A stretch of 64,000 bases of DNA from Flavobacterium sp. PMTSA4 (GCF_032098525.1 NZ_CP134890.1:620001-684000), one strand, 5' to 3'. Positions 1 to 9,227 are shown, counted from the first letter of the stretch. Program-made: numbers and translations. Notes: a model not told the origin generated them from the sequence alone.

Positions 1-712
1 TAACATCACCTTCAAAATAAGTACCATCTTTGGTAAAAGCTCCAAAAGGTTGCAATTCTACTTTTCCTGTTAAAGCTACTCCATCATCTGATTTTCCGGT
101 AATATTTCTTCCTTCACCAGTAGAAATTGCAGTTTTGAAGTTATATGAAAATTTATCTTTATACTCATTTATATTGTGAAATTGAAACCCAAAATCTCTA
201 TCGATAGTAAACTTAGCATTATTAATTGTTCTGTCTGTTAATTGCAAACCTCCAGATGAATTTACTCGCTGACGATTTCCAGGTAATTTAGTTTGCCCAA
301 AACCTATATTCCAATGTTTGTTTGGTCTATAAAACACAACCGCATCACGTATGATGTTAATATTTTCACCATCATGAACTTCGCCAACATCACCAGGAGC
401 AAAAGATAATTGAACTGCATATAAAAATTTTGGATTTCCAACATATCCATCAAAACGCAATCTCAATCTTCTAATTTGACCATCATAAGCACCGTTTTCA
501 CCGTCATTTTCAATATAACTTACACGGTTTTGCATTCTAAAGCGAATATTAAATTGGAATAAACTGTCAGGAGAAGTGATACCAATTCCTTTTCCAAAGC
601 TATAATAGGGTAAAGCTGATAATTTTATATCGTTATTGTGTTTTGTCTGCTCAATACTAACTTGGGCGATTCCAACTGTTGAAAACAGTAATAAAAATAA
701 ATATTTTTTCAT
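1..712 (-). CDS. OprO/OprP-type phosphate-selective porin family protein, partial (C terminus outside window)
   Basis: I translated this by eye on the minus strand from ATG at 712; the frame is open to the left edge, so only about 237 N-terminal residues are present. It begins with a signal peptide (MKKYLFLLLFSTVGIAQ) and continues with alternating aromatic/polar strands typical of an outer membrane barrel. Landmarks are RFRMQNR near residue 50, RRLRLRFDGYVG near 75 and a 'GQTKLPGNRQR' segment near 135, which fit the phosphate-selective porin O/P family. It lies just downstream of the PiT transporter and its DUF47 partner on the same strand, separated by a terminator, which supports a role in passing phosphate or another anion across the outer membrane. 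Substrate is inferred from family and neighbours. Confidence 0.8.
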   Translation of the reverse strand, partial: MKKYLFLLLFSTVGIAQVSIEQTKHNNDIKLSALPYYSFGKGIGITSPDSLFQFNIRFRMQNRVSYIENDGENGAYDGQIRRLRLRFDGYVGNPKFLYAVQLSFAPGDVGEVHDGENINIIRDAVVFYRPNKHWNIGFGQTKLPGNRQRVNSSGGLQLTDRTINNAKFTIDRDFGFQFHNINEYKDKFSYNFKTAISTGEGRNITGKSDDGVALTGKVELQPFGAFTKDGTYFEGDV

Positions 713-801
713 GTTGTGTTGTTTGTGTAATATATAGTTGCCTGAAGTGTTTACAATATATTGATGTTAACTAAACTATTTAGTAACAATTAAGGCTTAG
801 A

Positions 802-831
802 TATAAAAAAAGCTAACACATCATGTTAGCT
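802..831 (-). terminator. Rho-independent terminator after pit
   Basis: Eight-base-pair stem AGCTAACA (811-818) / TGTTAGCT (824-831) with a 5-nt loop. Read on the minus strand it is followed by a T-run (810 down to 802). It lies between the stop of the PiT gene (850) and the start of the porin gene (712), so it ends the phoU-like/pit transcript. Confidence 0.8.
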
Positions 832-849
832 CTTTTTAGAGAATATTTT

Positions 850-2175
850 TTATAAGAATAATTTCAAAATGTAATAAATTAATCCAGCCAATAAAGCAGA
901 AACTGGTATCGTTAATATCCATGCCCAAAGCAACTTAACCGTTACACCCCAACGTACAGCTGAAACACGCTTGGTTACTCCTACTCCAATAATCGAACCT
1001 GTAATGGTATGAGTCGTAGAAACTGGAATCTTAAAGTGCTCTGTAGAAAACAAAGTTAAAGCACCAGCAGATTCAGCTACAACACCTTCAAAAGCGGTTA
1101 CTTTTGTTATTTTAGAACCCATTGTTTTTACAATTTTCCAACCACCAGACAATGTTCCTAAAGCAATAACTGTATAACATGTTAATGGAATCCAACCTGG
1201 CATTTGACCTTCAATTCCTTTATCAGCATTAGGTAAAACTACATTTAAATCTAACCAACCATCAGACATATTAGTAGCTGGATTCATTTTAATATAAACT
1301 GCTACTGCTGCGGCAATAATTCCCATTACTTTCTGAGAATCATTTCCTCCATGGCCTAGACTGAATGCTGCTGAAGATAGTAATTGCATTTTTTTCAATA
1401 CACGTTCAGCATTAGCTGTTGAAAAACTACTAAAAGTTAAATTAAAAAAGGCTAAACTATAAAAAATGATTGCAACTAAAAACCATTTGATATTATGCGG
1501 TTCAGTCATAACACTCCAAAAATGACTCTCAAAACGAGGTTCTTTAATATCTGCATATGGTTTTAAAACGGTAGAGAAAAACCATAAAACTAACAGCATT
1601 AATATAACAGTGAAAATTTTAGGATATATATTTTTCTTCGATGAATACATCAGCCAAAGTGAAATGAAATAAGAAATTATCATCCCAATAAGCGGTGCAA
1701 AAACTATAAATAATATTATAATGAAAACTCCAGAAGGCAATAACTCACCTGCTTTAGCATCTTTGTACCAATTTACAATTTTCAAACCAGCATGTTCAGG
1801 ATCGGTTACATCTCTAAAACCATGAGCAATAGCTGCTCCTGCAAATCCACCAATTAAAGTATGTGAAGATGAGGAAGGAATTCCTTTCCACCATGTTAAT
1901 AAGTTCCATATAATTGCTGCGATAACTCCTGCTAATATTACAATCAAATCAATACTAGCTGTATGAGCTGTTTTGGCTACCGTATCAGCGACTCCAAAAC
2001 CAAAAACCCAATACGCCATGAAGTTAAAAAATGCAGCCCACATTACTGCTTGAAAAGGTGTTAAAACCTTTGTAGCAACTATTGTAGCAATAGAATTAGC
2101 TGCATCATGAAAACCATTAATGTAATCAAAAATTAAAGCTAAAATGATGATAATTAAAAGTAACGTAAAATCCAT
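850..2175 (-). CDS. pit: PiT-family inorganic phosphate transporter
   Basis: A 441-residue inner membrane protein with about ten hydrophobic segments. The PiT signature is seen twice: GFHDAANS at residues 21-28 near the N terminus, and PVSTTHTITGSIIGVG near the C terminus, with a further PSSSSHTLIGGFAG after the third membrane segment. PiT proteins import metal-phosphate complexes driven by a cation gradient; whether H+ or Na+ is used here cannot be read. It follows the DUF47 gene by 26 bases in the same orientation, a pairing that is widespread, so the two are probably co-transcribed from the promoter at 2865-2872. Confidence 0.93.
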   Translation of the reverse strand: MDFTLLLIIIILALIFDYINGFHDAANSIATIVATKVLTPFQAVMWAAFFNFMAYWVFGFGVADTVAKTAHTASIDLIVILAGVIAAIIWNLLTWWKGIPSSSSHTLIGGFAGAAIAHGFRDVTDPEHAGLKIVNWYKDAKAGELLPSGVFIIILFIVFAPLIGMIISYFISLWLMYSSKKNIYPKIFTVILMLLVLWFFSTVLKPYADIKEPRFESHFWSVMTEPHNIKWFLVAIIFYSLAFFNLTFSSFSTANAERVLKKMQLLSSAAFSLGHGGNDSQKVMGIIAAAVAVYIKMNPATNMSDGWLDLNVVLPNADKGIEGQMPGWIPLTCYTVIALGTLSGGWKIVKTMGSKITKVTAFEGVVAESAGALTLFSTEHFKIPVSTTHTITGSIIGVGVTKRVSAVRWGVTVKLLWAWILTIPVSALLAGLIYYILKLFL

Positions 2176-2201
2176 AAATTAGATATTAGTTAAAGAGCTA
2201 T

Positions 2202-2846
2202 TTATGAATGTTTAACTGAAATTTGTTCCATTACGTTGGAAACACTTTTACATTTATCAGATGCAGATTCTAAAGCCGCTAATACTTCCTTGTAAATGAT
2301 GATGTTTTTTACATCAGTTTCATTTTCAAAAATATCAGCAACTGCTTTATCAAAAACTGAATCAGCTTTGCTTTCTAACTTATTTATTTTCTTGCAAGTA
2401 TCTTTAATTGCTTTGTGGTCTTTCATGTCTTTTAACTGAGAAATTCCAATATGAATTAATTGACATGCTTCTACGTTAATTTCGGTTAACTTTCGAATCG
2501 ATTTTGTAATTTTTTCTACTTGATACAAACGCATTCTACTTGCTGCACCATGCATAAAATCAGCTACATTATCCATTGCTTTAACTAAAGCGTGAATATC
2601 TTCTCTATCAAAAGGAGTGATAAAGTTTCTACTCAATTCCAAATGTGTTTTATGAGTGATTTCCTCAAGGATTGCTTCAATTTCTTCAACTCTTTTAAAG
2701 TAATTCTCTCTTTCACCTTTTGGAGCATTTACACCTTCATGCAATGCTTCAGCAAGTAAAACTAAATTTGAAGATGCTTCTTCGAAAAGAGGAAAGAATT
2801 TTTTATCTTTAGGAACTAAAAACTGGAAAAGATTATTTAAAGTCAT
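2202..2846 (-). CDS. DUF47 / PhoU-like phosphate transport accessory protein
   Basis: A 214-residue soluble, largely helical protein of the DUF47 (TIGR00153) family, related in fold to PhoU. It has the family's long charged helices, including FDREDIHALVKAMDNVADFMHGAA around residues 78-100 and an ESKAD-type segment near 160. Proteins of this family are encoded next to PiT transporters and are thought to modulate them; the next gene downstream here is pit, 26 bases away. A perfect Bacteroidota -7 box lies 19 bases upstream of the ATG. It is the first gene of the phosphate transcript. The regulatory role is family inference. Confidence 0.88.
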   Translation of the reverse strand: MTLNNLFQFLVPKDKKFFPLFEEASSNLVLLAEALHEGVNAPKGERENYFKRVEEIEAILEEITHKTHLELSRNFITPFDREDIHALVKAMDNVADFMHGAASRMRLYQVEKITKSIRKLTEINVEACQLIHIGISQLKDMKDHKAIKDTCKKINKLESKADSVFDKAVADIFENETDVKNIIIYKEVLAALESASDKCKSVSNVMEQISVKHS

Positions 2847-2864
2847 GCTTGTTTAATTTTGCTG

Positions 2865-2872
2865 CAAATGTA
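2865..2872 (-). promoter_or_regulatory. -7 box (TAnnTTTG) of the DUF47-pit operon
   Basis: Minus-strand TACATTTG followed by C, a perfect match to the Bacteroidota housekeeping -7 element. It ends 18 bases before the ATG at 2846. I see no clear -33 TTTG at the usual spacing. Confidence 0.55.
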
Positions 2873-3038
2873 TCACTCTTATGTTAATTGAATATTAATT
2901 TAAACAAATGATAATGTTTTAAAATTTACAATTTCTTAACATTTGATTTTATCTCAAAAAAACATCTATTCTAAAAAATTTCAATCGATTTCGTACATTA
3001 GCGTCCTGAATCAAAAAACAAAACTACACTTTCTACTT

Positions 3039-4667
3039 ATGGACATCAACTTCAACAAAAACGAAGACCACAACAAACTTTTATTATCTGATATAAAACA
3101 CCGATTTGCCAAAGTGAAATTAGGCGGCGGCGAAAAACGTATCGCTAAACTTCACGAAGAAGGTAAAATGAGTGCTCGCGAAAGAATTGATTACTTATTA
3201 GATGATAAAAAACAATCCATAGAAATTGGTGGTTTTGCTGGAGATGGAATGTATGCCGAACATGGTGGTTGTCCATCTGGAGGAGTTGTCGTGAAAATTG
3301 GGTATATTTCAGGAAAACAATGCATCGTTGTAGCGAATGACGCTACCGTAAAAGCTGGTGCTTGGTTTCCAATTACAGGAAAAAAGAATTTACGCGCTCA
3401 AGAAATTGCCATAGAAAATCGATTACCTATAATTTATCTAGTAGATTCTGCAGGTGTTTATTTGCCAATGCAAGATGAAATTTTCCCAGATAAAGAACAT
3501 TTTGGACGAATATTTCGCAATAATGCTGTAATGAGCAGCATGGGAATTACTCAAATTGCTGCTGTTATGGGAAGTTGTGTTGCTGGTGGCGCTTATTTGC
3601 CTATAATGAGCGATGAAGCTATGATAGTGGACAAAACAGGAAGTATTTTCCTTGCTGGAAGCTATTTGGTCAAAGCTGCCATTGGTGAAAATATAGACAA
3701 CGAAACGCTTGGCGGAGCAACAACCCATTGTGAAATTTCTGGAGTTACCGATTATAAAGCCAAAGATGACAAGGATGCTTTAGACCGAATTAAAAGCATC
3801 GTTGGCAAAATTGGCGATAACGACAAAGCTGGATTTAACAGAGTAAAAGCCGAAAAACCGGCATTAGAAGAAAAAGATATTTACGGAATCATTCCAAAAT
3901 CACGTTCCGACCAATATGACATGATGGAAGTCATCAAACGATTGGTTGACAATTCTGAAATGGATATGTACAAACCCGATTATGGAAAATCTATTATTAC
4001 GTGTTACGCACGTATTGACGGTTGGGCTGTTGGTATAGTAGCCAATCAACGAACGGTTTCTAAAACTAAAAAAGGTGAAATTCAGTTTGGCGGTGTTATT
4101 TATTCAGATTCTGCAGATAAAGCTACCCGTTTTATTGCCAATTGCAATCAAAAGAAAATCCCGTTAGTCTTTCTTCAAGATGTTACTGGTTTTATGGTTG
4201 GAAGCAAATCAGAGCATGGTGGAATCATAAAAGATGGCGCCAAAATGGTAAATGCTGTTTCCAATTCAGTTGTTCCAAAATTTACAGTTGTCATAGGAAA
4301 TTCATATGGTGCAGGAAATTATGCCATGTGTGGAAAAGCATACGACCCAAGATTAATAGTAGCATGGCCAAGTGCCGAATTAGCTGTTATGGGCGGAACA
4401 CAAGCCGCAAAAGTATTGGCACAAATTGAAGCTGCTTCTCTCAAAAAAAGTGGTCAAACAGTTGATGAAAAAGTAGAACAAGAACTATTTGACAAAATAA
4501 AAGCAAGATACGACGCTCAAGTTTCTCCTTATTATGCGGCAGCTCGTTTATGGACAGATGCCATCATTGATCCATTAGAAACCAGAACATGGATTTCCAT
4601 GGGAATAGAAGCTGCTAACCATGCTCCTATTGAGAAAAAGTTTAACTTAGGTGTGATACAAGTATAA
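3039..4667 (+). CDS. Acyl-CoA carboxylase carboxyltransferase (beta) subunit, methylcrotonyl-CoA carboxylase-like
   Basis: The frame is open from 2943, but ATG 3039 (MDINFNKNEDHNK) gives 542 residues, the normal length, and avoids an atypical N-terminal extension. Two crotonase-fold halves are visible. The N half has GKMSARERIDYLLD, then VDSAGVYLPMQDEIFPD and MGSCVAGGAYLPIMSDE, a pattern closest to the beta subunit of 3-methylcrotonyl-CoA carboxylase. The C half has FLQDVTGFMVG and NSYGAGNYAMCGKAYDPR. It transfers carboxyl from biotin to an acyl-CoA. No biotin carboxylase/carrier alpha subunit is in the window. An HMG-CoA lyase-like gene at 60081 would act in the same leucine pathway, but propionyl- or geranyl-CoA cannot be excluded as substrate. 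Confidence 0.85.
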   Translation: MDINFNKNEDHNKLLLSDIKHRFAKVKLGGGEKRIAKLHEEGKMSARERIDYLLDDKKQSIEIGGFAGDGMYAEHGGCPSGGVVVKIGYISGKQCIVVANDATVKAGAWFPITGKKNLRAQEIAIENRLPIIYLVDSAGVYLPMQDEIFPDKEHFGRIFRNNAVMSSMGITQIAAVMGSCVAGGAYLPIMSDEAMIVDKTGSIFLAGSYLVKAAIGENIDNETLGGATTHCEISGVTDYKAKDDKDALDRIKSIVGKIGDNDKAGFNRVKAEKPALEEKDIYGIIPKSRSDQYDMMEVIKRLVDNSEMDMYKPDYGKSIITCYARIDGWAVGIVANQRTVSKTKKGEIQFGGVIYSDSADKATRFIANCNQKKIPLVFLQDVTGFMVGSKSEHGGIIKDGAKMVNAVSNSVVPKFTVVIGNSYGAGNYAMCGKAYDPRLIVAWPSAELAVMGGTQAAKVLAQIEAASLKKSGQTVDEKVEQELFDKIKARYDAQVSPYYAAARLWTDAIIDPLETRTWISMGIEAANHAPIEKKFNLGVIQV

Positions 4668-4706
4668 TTTTTTGTATCTTGAGAACTCAATAATAAAAAT
4701 TTCCCC

Positions 4707-5516
4707 TTGAAAGAATTCTTAGATTACGTCCTAATTGATTACGATAACTTCACTATCAAAGTGTATACTTTGTTGCAAATCTTTATCGTTTTTATCATAG
4801 TTCGATTATTGTTGTTTTTGATAAAAACAGGCATCAACAAAAGCTCAAAATTTGATGTAGCTAAAAAATACTCTGTATATCAATTAATAAAATATGTGGC
4901 CTATGTACTTACAGCCATAGCTTTTTTCCACATTCTTGGGTTTAATGTTTCTTATCTACTATTAGGTTCGTCTGCCTTATTGGTTGGTTTAGGTTTTGGT
5001 TTACAAAATCTCTTTAGCGATTTTATTTCTGGAATTATTCTTCTGATTGATTCCAGCGTAAAAGTAGGCGATGTTATCGAAGTCGACGGATTAATTGGTC
5101 AAGTGGTGCAAATTGATTTCAGAACTACTATGGTTATCACGAGAGACGATAAATACATTATTGTACCGAATACCGATTTAACAAAAAACCAATTAGTCAA
5201 TTGGACACATGCCGGAGTTTTATCAAGATTTGAAGTAAAAATTGGTGTAAGTTACAACTCTGATGTTTCTCTGGTAATCATACTATTAAAAGAAGCTACT
5301 TTAAGTCATACTGCAGTTGAAAAAAGTAAAGAACCCATCATTCGTTTTAGTGATTTTGGCGATTCTTCTCTCAACTTTACCGTATTATTTTGGTCCAGTG
5401 AAGTATTTAGAATTGAAAACGTAAAAAGCGATATTAGAATTAAAATATTTGAACTATTCAATCAGAATAAGATAGAAATTCCATTTCCTCAGCGTGTACT
5501 TCATACTGTACAATAA
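4707..5516 (+). CDS. MscS-family mechanosensitive ion channel
   Basis: A 269-residue protein starting at TTG 4707; no better ATG lies upstream. Three membrane segments (about residues 18-38, 58-80 and 84-106) precede the beta domain. The third has the pore-lining MscS pattern GLGFGLQNLFSDFISGIIL, followed by DSSVKVGDVIEVDGLIGQV and IIVPNTDL, hallmarks of the MscS middle domain. MscS channels open under membrane tension to release solutes on hypo-osmotic shock. It begins 39 bases after the carboxylase gene and could share its transcript. Length matches small MscS proteins. Confidence 0.92.
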   Translation: MKEFLDYVLIDYDNFTIKVYTLLQIFIVFIIVRLLLFLIKTGINKSSKFDVAKKYSVYQLIKYVAYVLTAIAFFHILGFNVSYLLLGSSALLVGLGFGLQNLFSDFISGIILLIDSSVKVGDVIEVDGLIGQVVQIDFRTTMVITRDDKYIIVPNTDLTKNQLVNWTHAGVLSRFEVKIGVSYNSDVSLVIILLKEATLSHTAVEKSKEPIIRFSDFGDSSLNFTVLFWSSEVFRIENVKSDIRIKIFELFNQNKIEIPFPQRVLHTVQ

Positions 5517-5564
5517 AAAGAGTTTATTTGTATTTCAAAATAAATCTTCAACGTTTACAATTAA

Positions 5565-7211
5565 ATGACTGCTTCCCTATTTCAATTTTTTCCAACCGAT
5601 GTTTTAGGTGAAGCTTTGCCTGAAAAATTTACTTTTCCCTTTTATTACGAACCACATCCTTTAAGTGTTTATGCTGCTGATTTACTAAAAGAATACTTAG
5701 CTACTCAAACCGAGTGGAAACATAATTTTGGTTTGAATCCTGATGAAAAAGGTCTCGAAATAGGCAAAATGTTCGGTGTATTGGTTGTGCAAAATCAGCA
5801 AGGAGAATTAGGTTACCTCTGGGCTTTTTCAGGAAAACTAGCCGAAAGTAATACTTGGTCTCACTTTGTACCAACGGTATACGATATGCTTGATGAAGAA
5901 GGTTACTTTAAGAAAGAAGAAGTTCTTCTCAATGCAATAAATCATCAGATAAAAACACTGGAAGAAGACGTAAACTATCTTGATGCTAAAGAAAATCTAC
6001 AAAAAACGAACGCACAAGCCGAGTTAGAAATTACATCCCAAAAAAAACTCATCAAGAAAAATAAAAAACTTCGTGCTGAGAAAAGAACAAATGCTCTAAC
6101 TAATTCGGAAGAAGAAGTATTGAATAAAGAAAGTCAGGATGAAGGTATTTTGCTCAAAAAAATGATGCAATACTGGCAACATAAACTAAAAGCGGCACAA
6201 GCAGAACTTGCTCCATTTGAAGCTAAATTAGAAACTCTCAAAGAAGAACGTAAATCAAAATCGGCGGCTTTACAACAACAACTATTTGAGGAATATGCCT
6301 TTTTGAATCAATACCAAAAGTTAAAAAGCTTAAGTGAAATCTTTAATGGAAATCCTCCTGCTGGTGCTGGAGAATGTGCTGCACCAAAATTATTGCATTA
6401 TGCCTTTCAACATCAATTGAAACCCATTGCCATGACTGAGTTTTGGTGGGGTAAATCACCTAAATCCGAAGTACGAAAACATGGTCAATTTTATCCCGCG
6501 TGTACTGGCAAGTGCGAACCGATACTAAAACACATGCTCCAAGGGATTCCTTTAGACGATAATCCGTTTTTACAAAACCAAGCCGAACATTCCGAACTGG
6601 AAATTATTTTTGAGGATGACTATCTGTTATTGGTAAACAAACCTGCCGAAATGCTCTCGGTGCCAGGAAAACAAATAAAAGACTCTGTAGCAACACGCCT
6701 TAAAAAAAAATACCCCGAAACTACTGGACCATTGGTCGTGCACCGCTTAGACATGTCAACTTCTGGAATTTTACTCATTGCCAAAAGCAGCGAAATCTAT
6801 AAAAAACTCCAACATCAATTCATAAAACGCAGCATTAAAAAAAGATACGTTGCTTTATTAGATGGTGTCATTGAAGGCAAAAAAGGTGAAATAAATCTAC
6901 CTTTACGCGTTGATTTAGACAACCGACCTAACCAGTTGGTTTGCTACGAATACGGCAAAAAAGCCATCACACACTGGGAAGTTATTGAAAAAACCACTAC
7001 CCGAACTAAGGTATACTTCTACCCCATTACTGGTAGAACACATCAGCTTAGAGTTCATGCTGCACATAGCTTAGGATTGAATACACCGATAGTTGGTGAT
7101 GATTTATATGGAACTAAAGCCAATCGGCTTCATCTACATGCCGAAAGCATCACATTTATACATCCTATTAGCAATGAAACGGTATCTATGTATTGCCCTG
7201 CACCTTTCTAA
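5565..7211 (+). CDS. RluA-family pseudouridine synthase with a long N-terminal extension
   Basis: A 548-residue protein. The C-terminal 200 residues are an RluA-type catalytic domain: NKPAEMLSVPG near 360, the catalytic motif HRLDMSTSGILL near 392 (the Asp attacks the uridine), and GRTHQLRVHAAH near 490. Before this lie about 350 extra residues: an N-terminal region naming no domain I recognise, a strongly charged coiled coil (about 125-245), and a CTGKCEPIL cysteine motif near 320. Similar long RluA proteins occur in several phyla, so the extension is probably a real RNA-recognition part rather than a fusion artefact. The target (rRNA or tRNA) cannot be told from the sequence. Confidence 0.88.
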   Translation: MTASLFQFFPTDVLGEALPEKFTFPFYYEPHPLSVYAADLLKEYLATQTEWKHNFGLNPDEKGLEIGKMFGVLVVQNQQGELGYLWAFSGKLAESNTWSHFVPTVYDMLDEEGYFKKEEVLLNAINHQIKTLEEDVNYLDAKENLQKTNAQAELEITSQKKLIKKNKKLRAEKRTNALTNSEEEVLNKESQDEGILLKKMMQYWQHKLKAAQAELAPFEAKLETLKEERKSKSAALQQQLFEEYAFLNQYQKLKSLSEIFNGNPPAGAGECAAPKLLHYAFQHQLKPIAMTEFWWGKSPKSEVRKHGQFYPACTGKCEPILKHMLQGIPLDDNPFLQNQAEHSELEIIFEDDYLLLVNKPAEMLSVPGKQIKDSVATRLKKKYPETTGPLVVHRLDMSTSGILLIAKSSEIYKKLQHQFIKRSIKKRYVALLDGVIEGKKGEINLPLRVDLDNRPNQLVCYEYGKKAITHWEVIEKTTTRTKVYFYPITGRTHQLRVHAAHSLGLNTPIVGDDLYGTKANRLHLHAESITFIHPISNETVSMYCPAPF

Positions 7212-7249
7212 ACTTTAATTTTATAATACAATTTCTTAAAAACATCCTT

Positions 7250-7434
7250 CTACCGTTCAATGGGTGGCTTCACCCACGCTGTTGCAGTCTTCTACCGTTC
7301 AACGGGTGGCTTCACCCGAGCAGTTGCAGTCTTCTACCATTCAATGGGTGGCTTCACCCACGCAGTTGTAGTGCTCTACCATTCAATGGGTGGCTTCACC
7401 CACGCAGTTGTAGTCGTCACCCACGCAGTTGTAG
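7250..7434. repeat. Tandem array of 42-bp hairpin units (4 full plus a 17-bp partial)
   Basis: Units begin at 7250, 7292, 7334 and 7376, each exactly 42 bp, and a truncated copy occupies 7418-7434. Each unit holds a 6-bp stem with a GCTT loop: TGGGTG-GCTT-CACCCA in units 1, 3 and 4, and CGGGTG-GCTT-CACCCG in unit 2, a paired change that keeps the stem. The array is much more GC-rich than its surroundings and fills most of the 333-base gap between the RluA gene and the peptidase gene. Because 42 is a multiple of three, spurious open frames run through it. No T-run follows the stems, so a simple terminator role is not supported. Confidence 0.93.
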
Positions 7435-7544
7435 AAATGTTTTTTATAAAAAATAAAATCGTTGCTTCTCTTTTTTTTAACTTGAATACTAAGTAACAAA
7501 ACAATAAAAATGCTACATATTAGAATTAATTTTATATTTATAAA

Positions 7545-9158
7545 ATGAAAAACTTTCTTCTATTCGGATTGCTTTGCCTTGGATGGCATGCAACTGCTCA
7601 AGAAGTCTTTACCCGTAAAGACAGTCTTCAAGGCGGAATGCGTCGTGAACGCAGTTGTTTTGATGTGCAACGCTATGATTTAAACCTTACCGTTAATCCC
7701 GACGAGAAAACCATTGTTGGTAGTAACACCATTAGTTTTAAAGTGGCAGATAGTACTAAGACCATTCAGTTGGATTTATTTGCGAATATGCAAATAGATA
7801 GTATTATCCATCAAGGAAAAAGTTTAATGTATCGCAGAGAATTTAATGCTGTTTTTGTTGATTTTCCCGAATCATTAGTACCTGATATGGCTGAACAATC
7901 TGTTGCAGTTTATTATTCTGGGAAACCAATAATAGCAAAACGAGCACCATGGGATGGAGGTTTTGTATTCAGTAAAGACGGTCAAGGAAAACCCTGGATA
8001 GGTGTTGCTGTACAAGGAACTGGAGCTAGTTTATGGTATCCGGTAAAAGATTCTCAAACCGATGAACCCGACCGAGGTGCAAGCATAAAAGTAGCAGTTC
8101 CTAACGGATTGATGGATGTTTCTAATGGAAGATTTATAGGTTCGGAAGATTTAAAAAACGGATATACACGCTGGGATTGGGAAGTTAAAAATCCAATAAA
8201 TACGTATAACATCACTGTAAACATTGCCGATTATGCCCATATTCATGATACTTATAAAGGATTGGATTTGGACTATTATGTTTTAAAAGAAAATGAAGAG
8301 AAAGCCAAAATCCATTTTGAAGAAGTAAAACCAATGATGGACTGTTTTCAGAGTAAATTTGGCGAATATCCATTTAAAGACGATGGTTATAAATTGGTTG
8401 AAACACCTTATTTAGGTATGGAACACCAAAGCGCTGTAGCTTATGGAAATAATTATAAAAAAGGCTATCGCGGTTTTGATTTATCCATGACTGGCGTGGG
8501 TTTAACTTTTGACTATATTACCATCCATGAAAGCGGTCACGAATGGTTTGGTAACAGTGTTACCTCACAAGACATAGCCGATATGTGGATTCATGAAGGA
8601 TTTACACAATATTCTGAAATAGTATATATCGAATGCCAACTGGGTTATGAAAAAGCCATGACCTATGCCAACGGCTTGCGCAAGAATGTAGCAAACGACC
8701 GACCTATTATTGGTAATTATGGTGTTAACAATGAAGGTTCGGGAGATATGTATCCAAAAGGTGCTTTGTTGCTCAACACCTTGCGCCATGTAATTAACAA
8801 CAACGAAAAATGGTGGAAAATGATTTATGATTATTCCATCACTTACCGTCATAAAATAATAGATACGCAAACAGTAATTGATTTCTTTAACCGCGAAAGC
8901 GGCATGAACCTAACACCTATTTTTAATCAGTACTTAAGAACTACTCAAATTCCTAAAATAGAATTAGAAATAGAAAAAGGAAAACTAAATGCCCGATGGG
9001 TAAATGCTAACGAAGATTTTGACATGCCATTGGATATTACTTGTAATAACCAAACCCATAGAATATATCCAAAAACCGTATGGACTACTACAAAACTAAA
9101 AGTTAAAAACATTGCTGATGTAAATGTATTGAGCGATAAGTTCTTTATCAGAAAATAG
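7545..9158 (+). CDS. Secreted M1-family (gluzincin) metallopeptidase
   Basis: A 537-residue protein with a signal peptide (MKNFLLFGLLCLGWHATAQ). An N-terminal beta domain like that of aminopeptidase N (about 30-230) precedes the zinc peptidase domain. The zinc site HESGH is at residues 328-332 and the third ligand is Glu351 in IHEGF, giving the exact HExxH-x18-E spacing. The substrate-binding GxMEN motif is present as GMEHQ near residue 290. The protein lacks the large C-terminal helical domain of classical aminopeptidase N, as is usual for this Bacteroidota subgroup. It probably trims peptides in the periplasm or at the surface. It follows the hairpin array; its own promoter is uncertain. 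Confidence 0.92.
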   Translation: MKNFLLFGLLCLGWHATAQEVFTRKDSLQGGMRRERSCFDVQRYDLNLTVNPDEKTIVGSNTISFKVADSTKTIQLDLFANMQIDSIIHQGKSLMYRREFNAVFVDFPESLVPDMAEQSVAVYYSGKPIIAKRAPWDGGFVFSKDGQGKPWIGVAVQGTGASLWYPVKDSQTDEPDRGASIKVAVPNGLMDVSNGRFIGSEDLKNGYTRWDWEVKNPINTYNITVNIADYAHIHDTYKGLDLDYYVLKENEEKAKIHFEEVKPMMDCFQSKFGEYPFKDDGYKLVETPYLGMEHQSAVAYGNNYKKGYRGFDLSMTGVGLTFDYITIHESGHEWFGNSVTSQDIADMWIHEGFTQYSEIVYIECQLGYEKAMTYANGLRKNVANDRPIIGNYGVNNEGSGDMYPKGALLLNTLRHVINNNEKWWKMIYDYSITYRHKIIDTQTVIDFFNRESGMNLTPIFNQYLRTTQIPKIELEIEKGKLNARWVNANEDFDMPLDITCNNQTHRIYPKTVWTTTKLKVKNIADVNVLSDKFFIRK

Positions 9159-9227
9159 TTTTAATAGTAAATTTATAATAACTCATAATTTTTTAGTAAA
9201 TTAGTTCAATAATTTAACGCTTTTATT

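Noticed and set aside
2943..3038. 32-residue N-terminal extension of the carboxylase beta subunit
   Set aside because: The extension is untypical; ATG 3039 gives the family length.
7193..7496. Two plus-strand open frames (87 and 78 codons) with repeated 'PFNGWLHPRSCS' or 'MGGFTHAV' segments
   Set aside because: They exist only because the 42-bp repeat is a multiple of three and has no stop in two frames; the hairpin pairing, not the codons, is what is kept.
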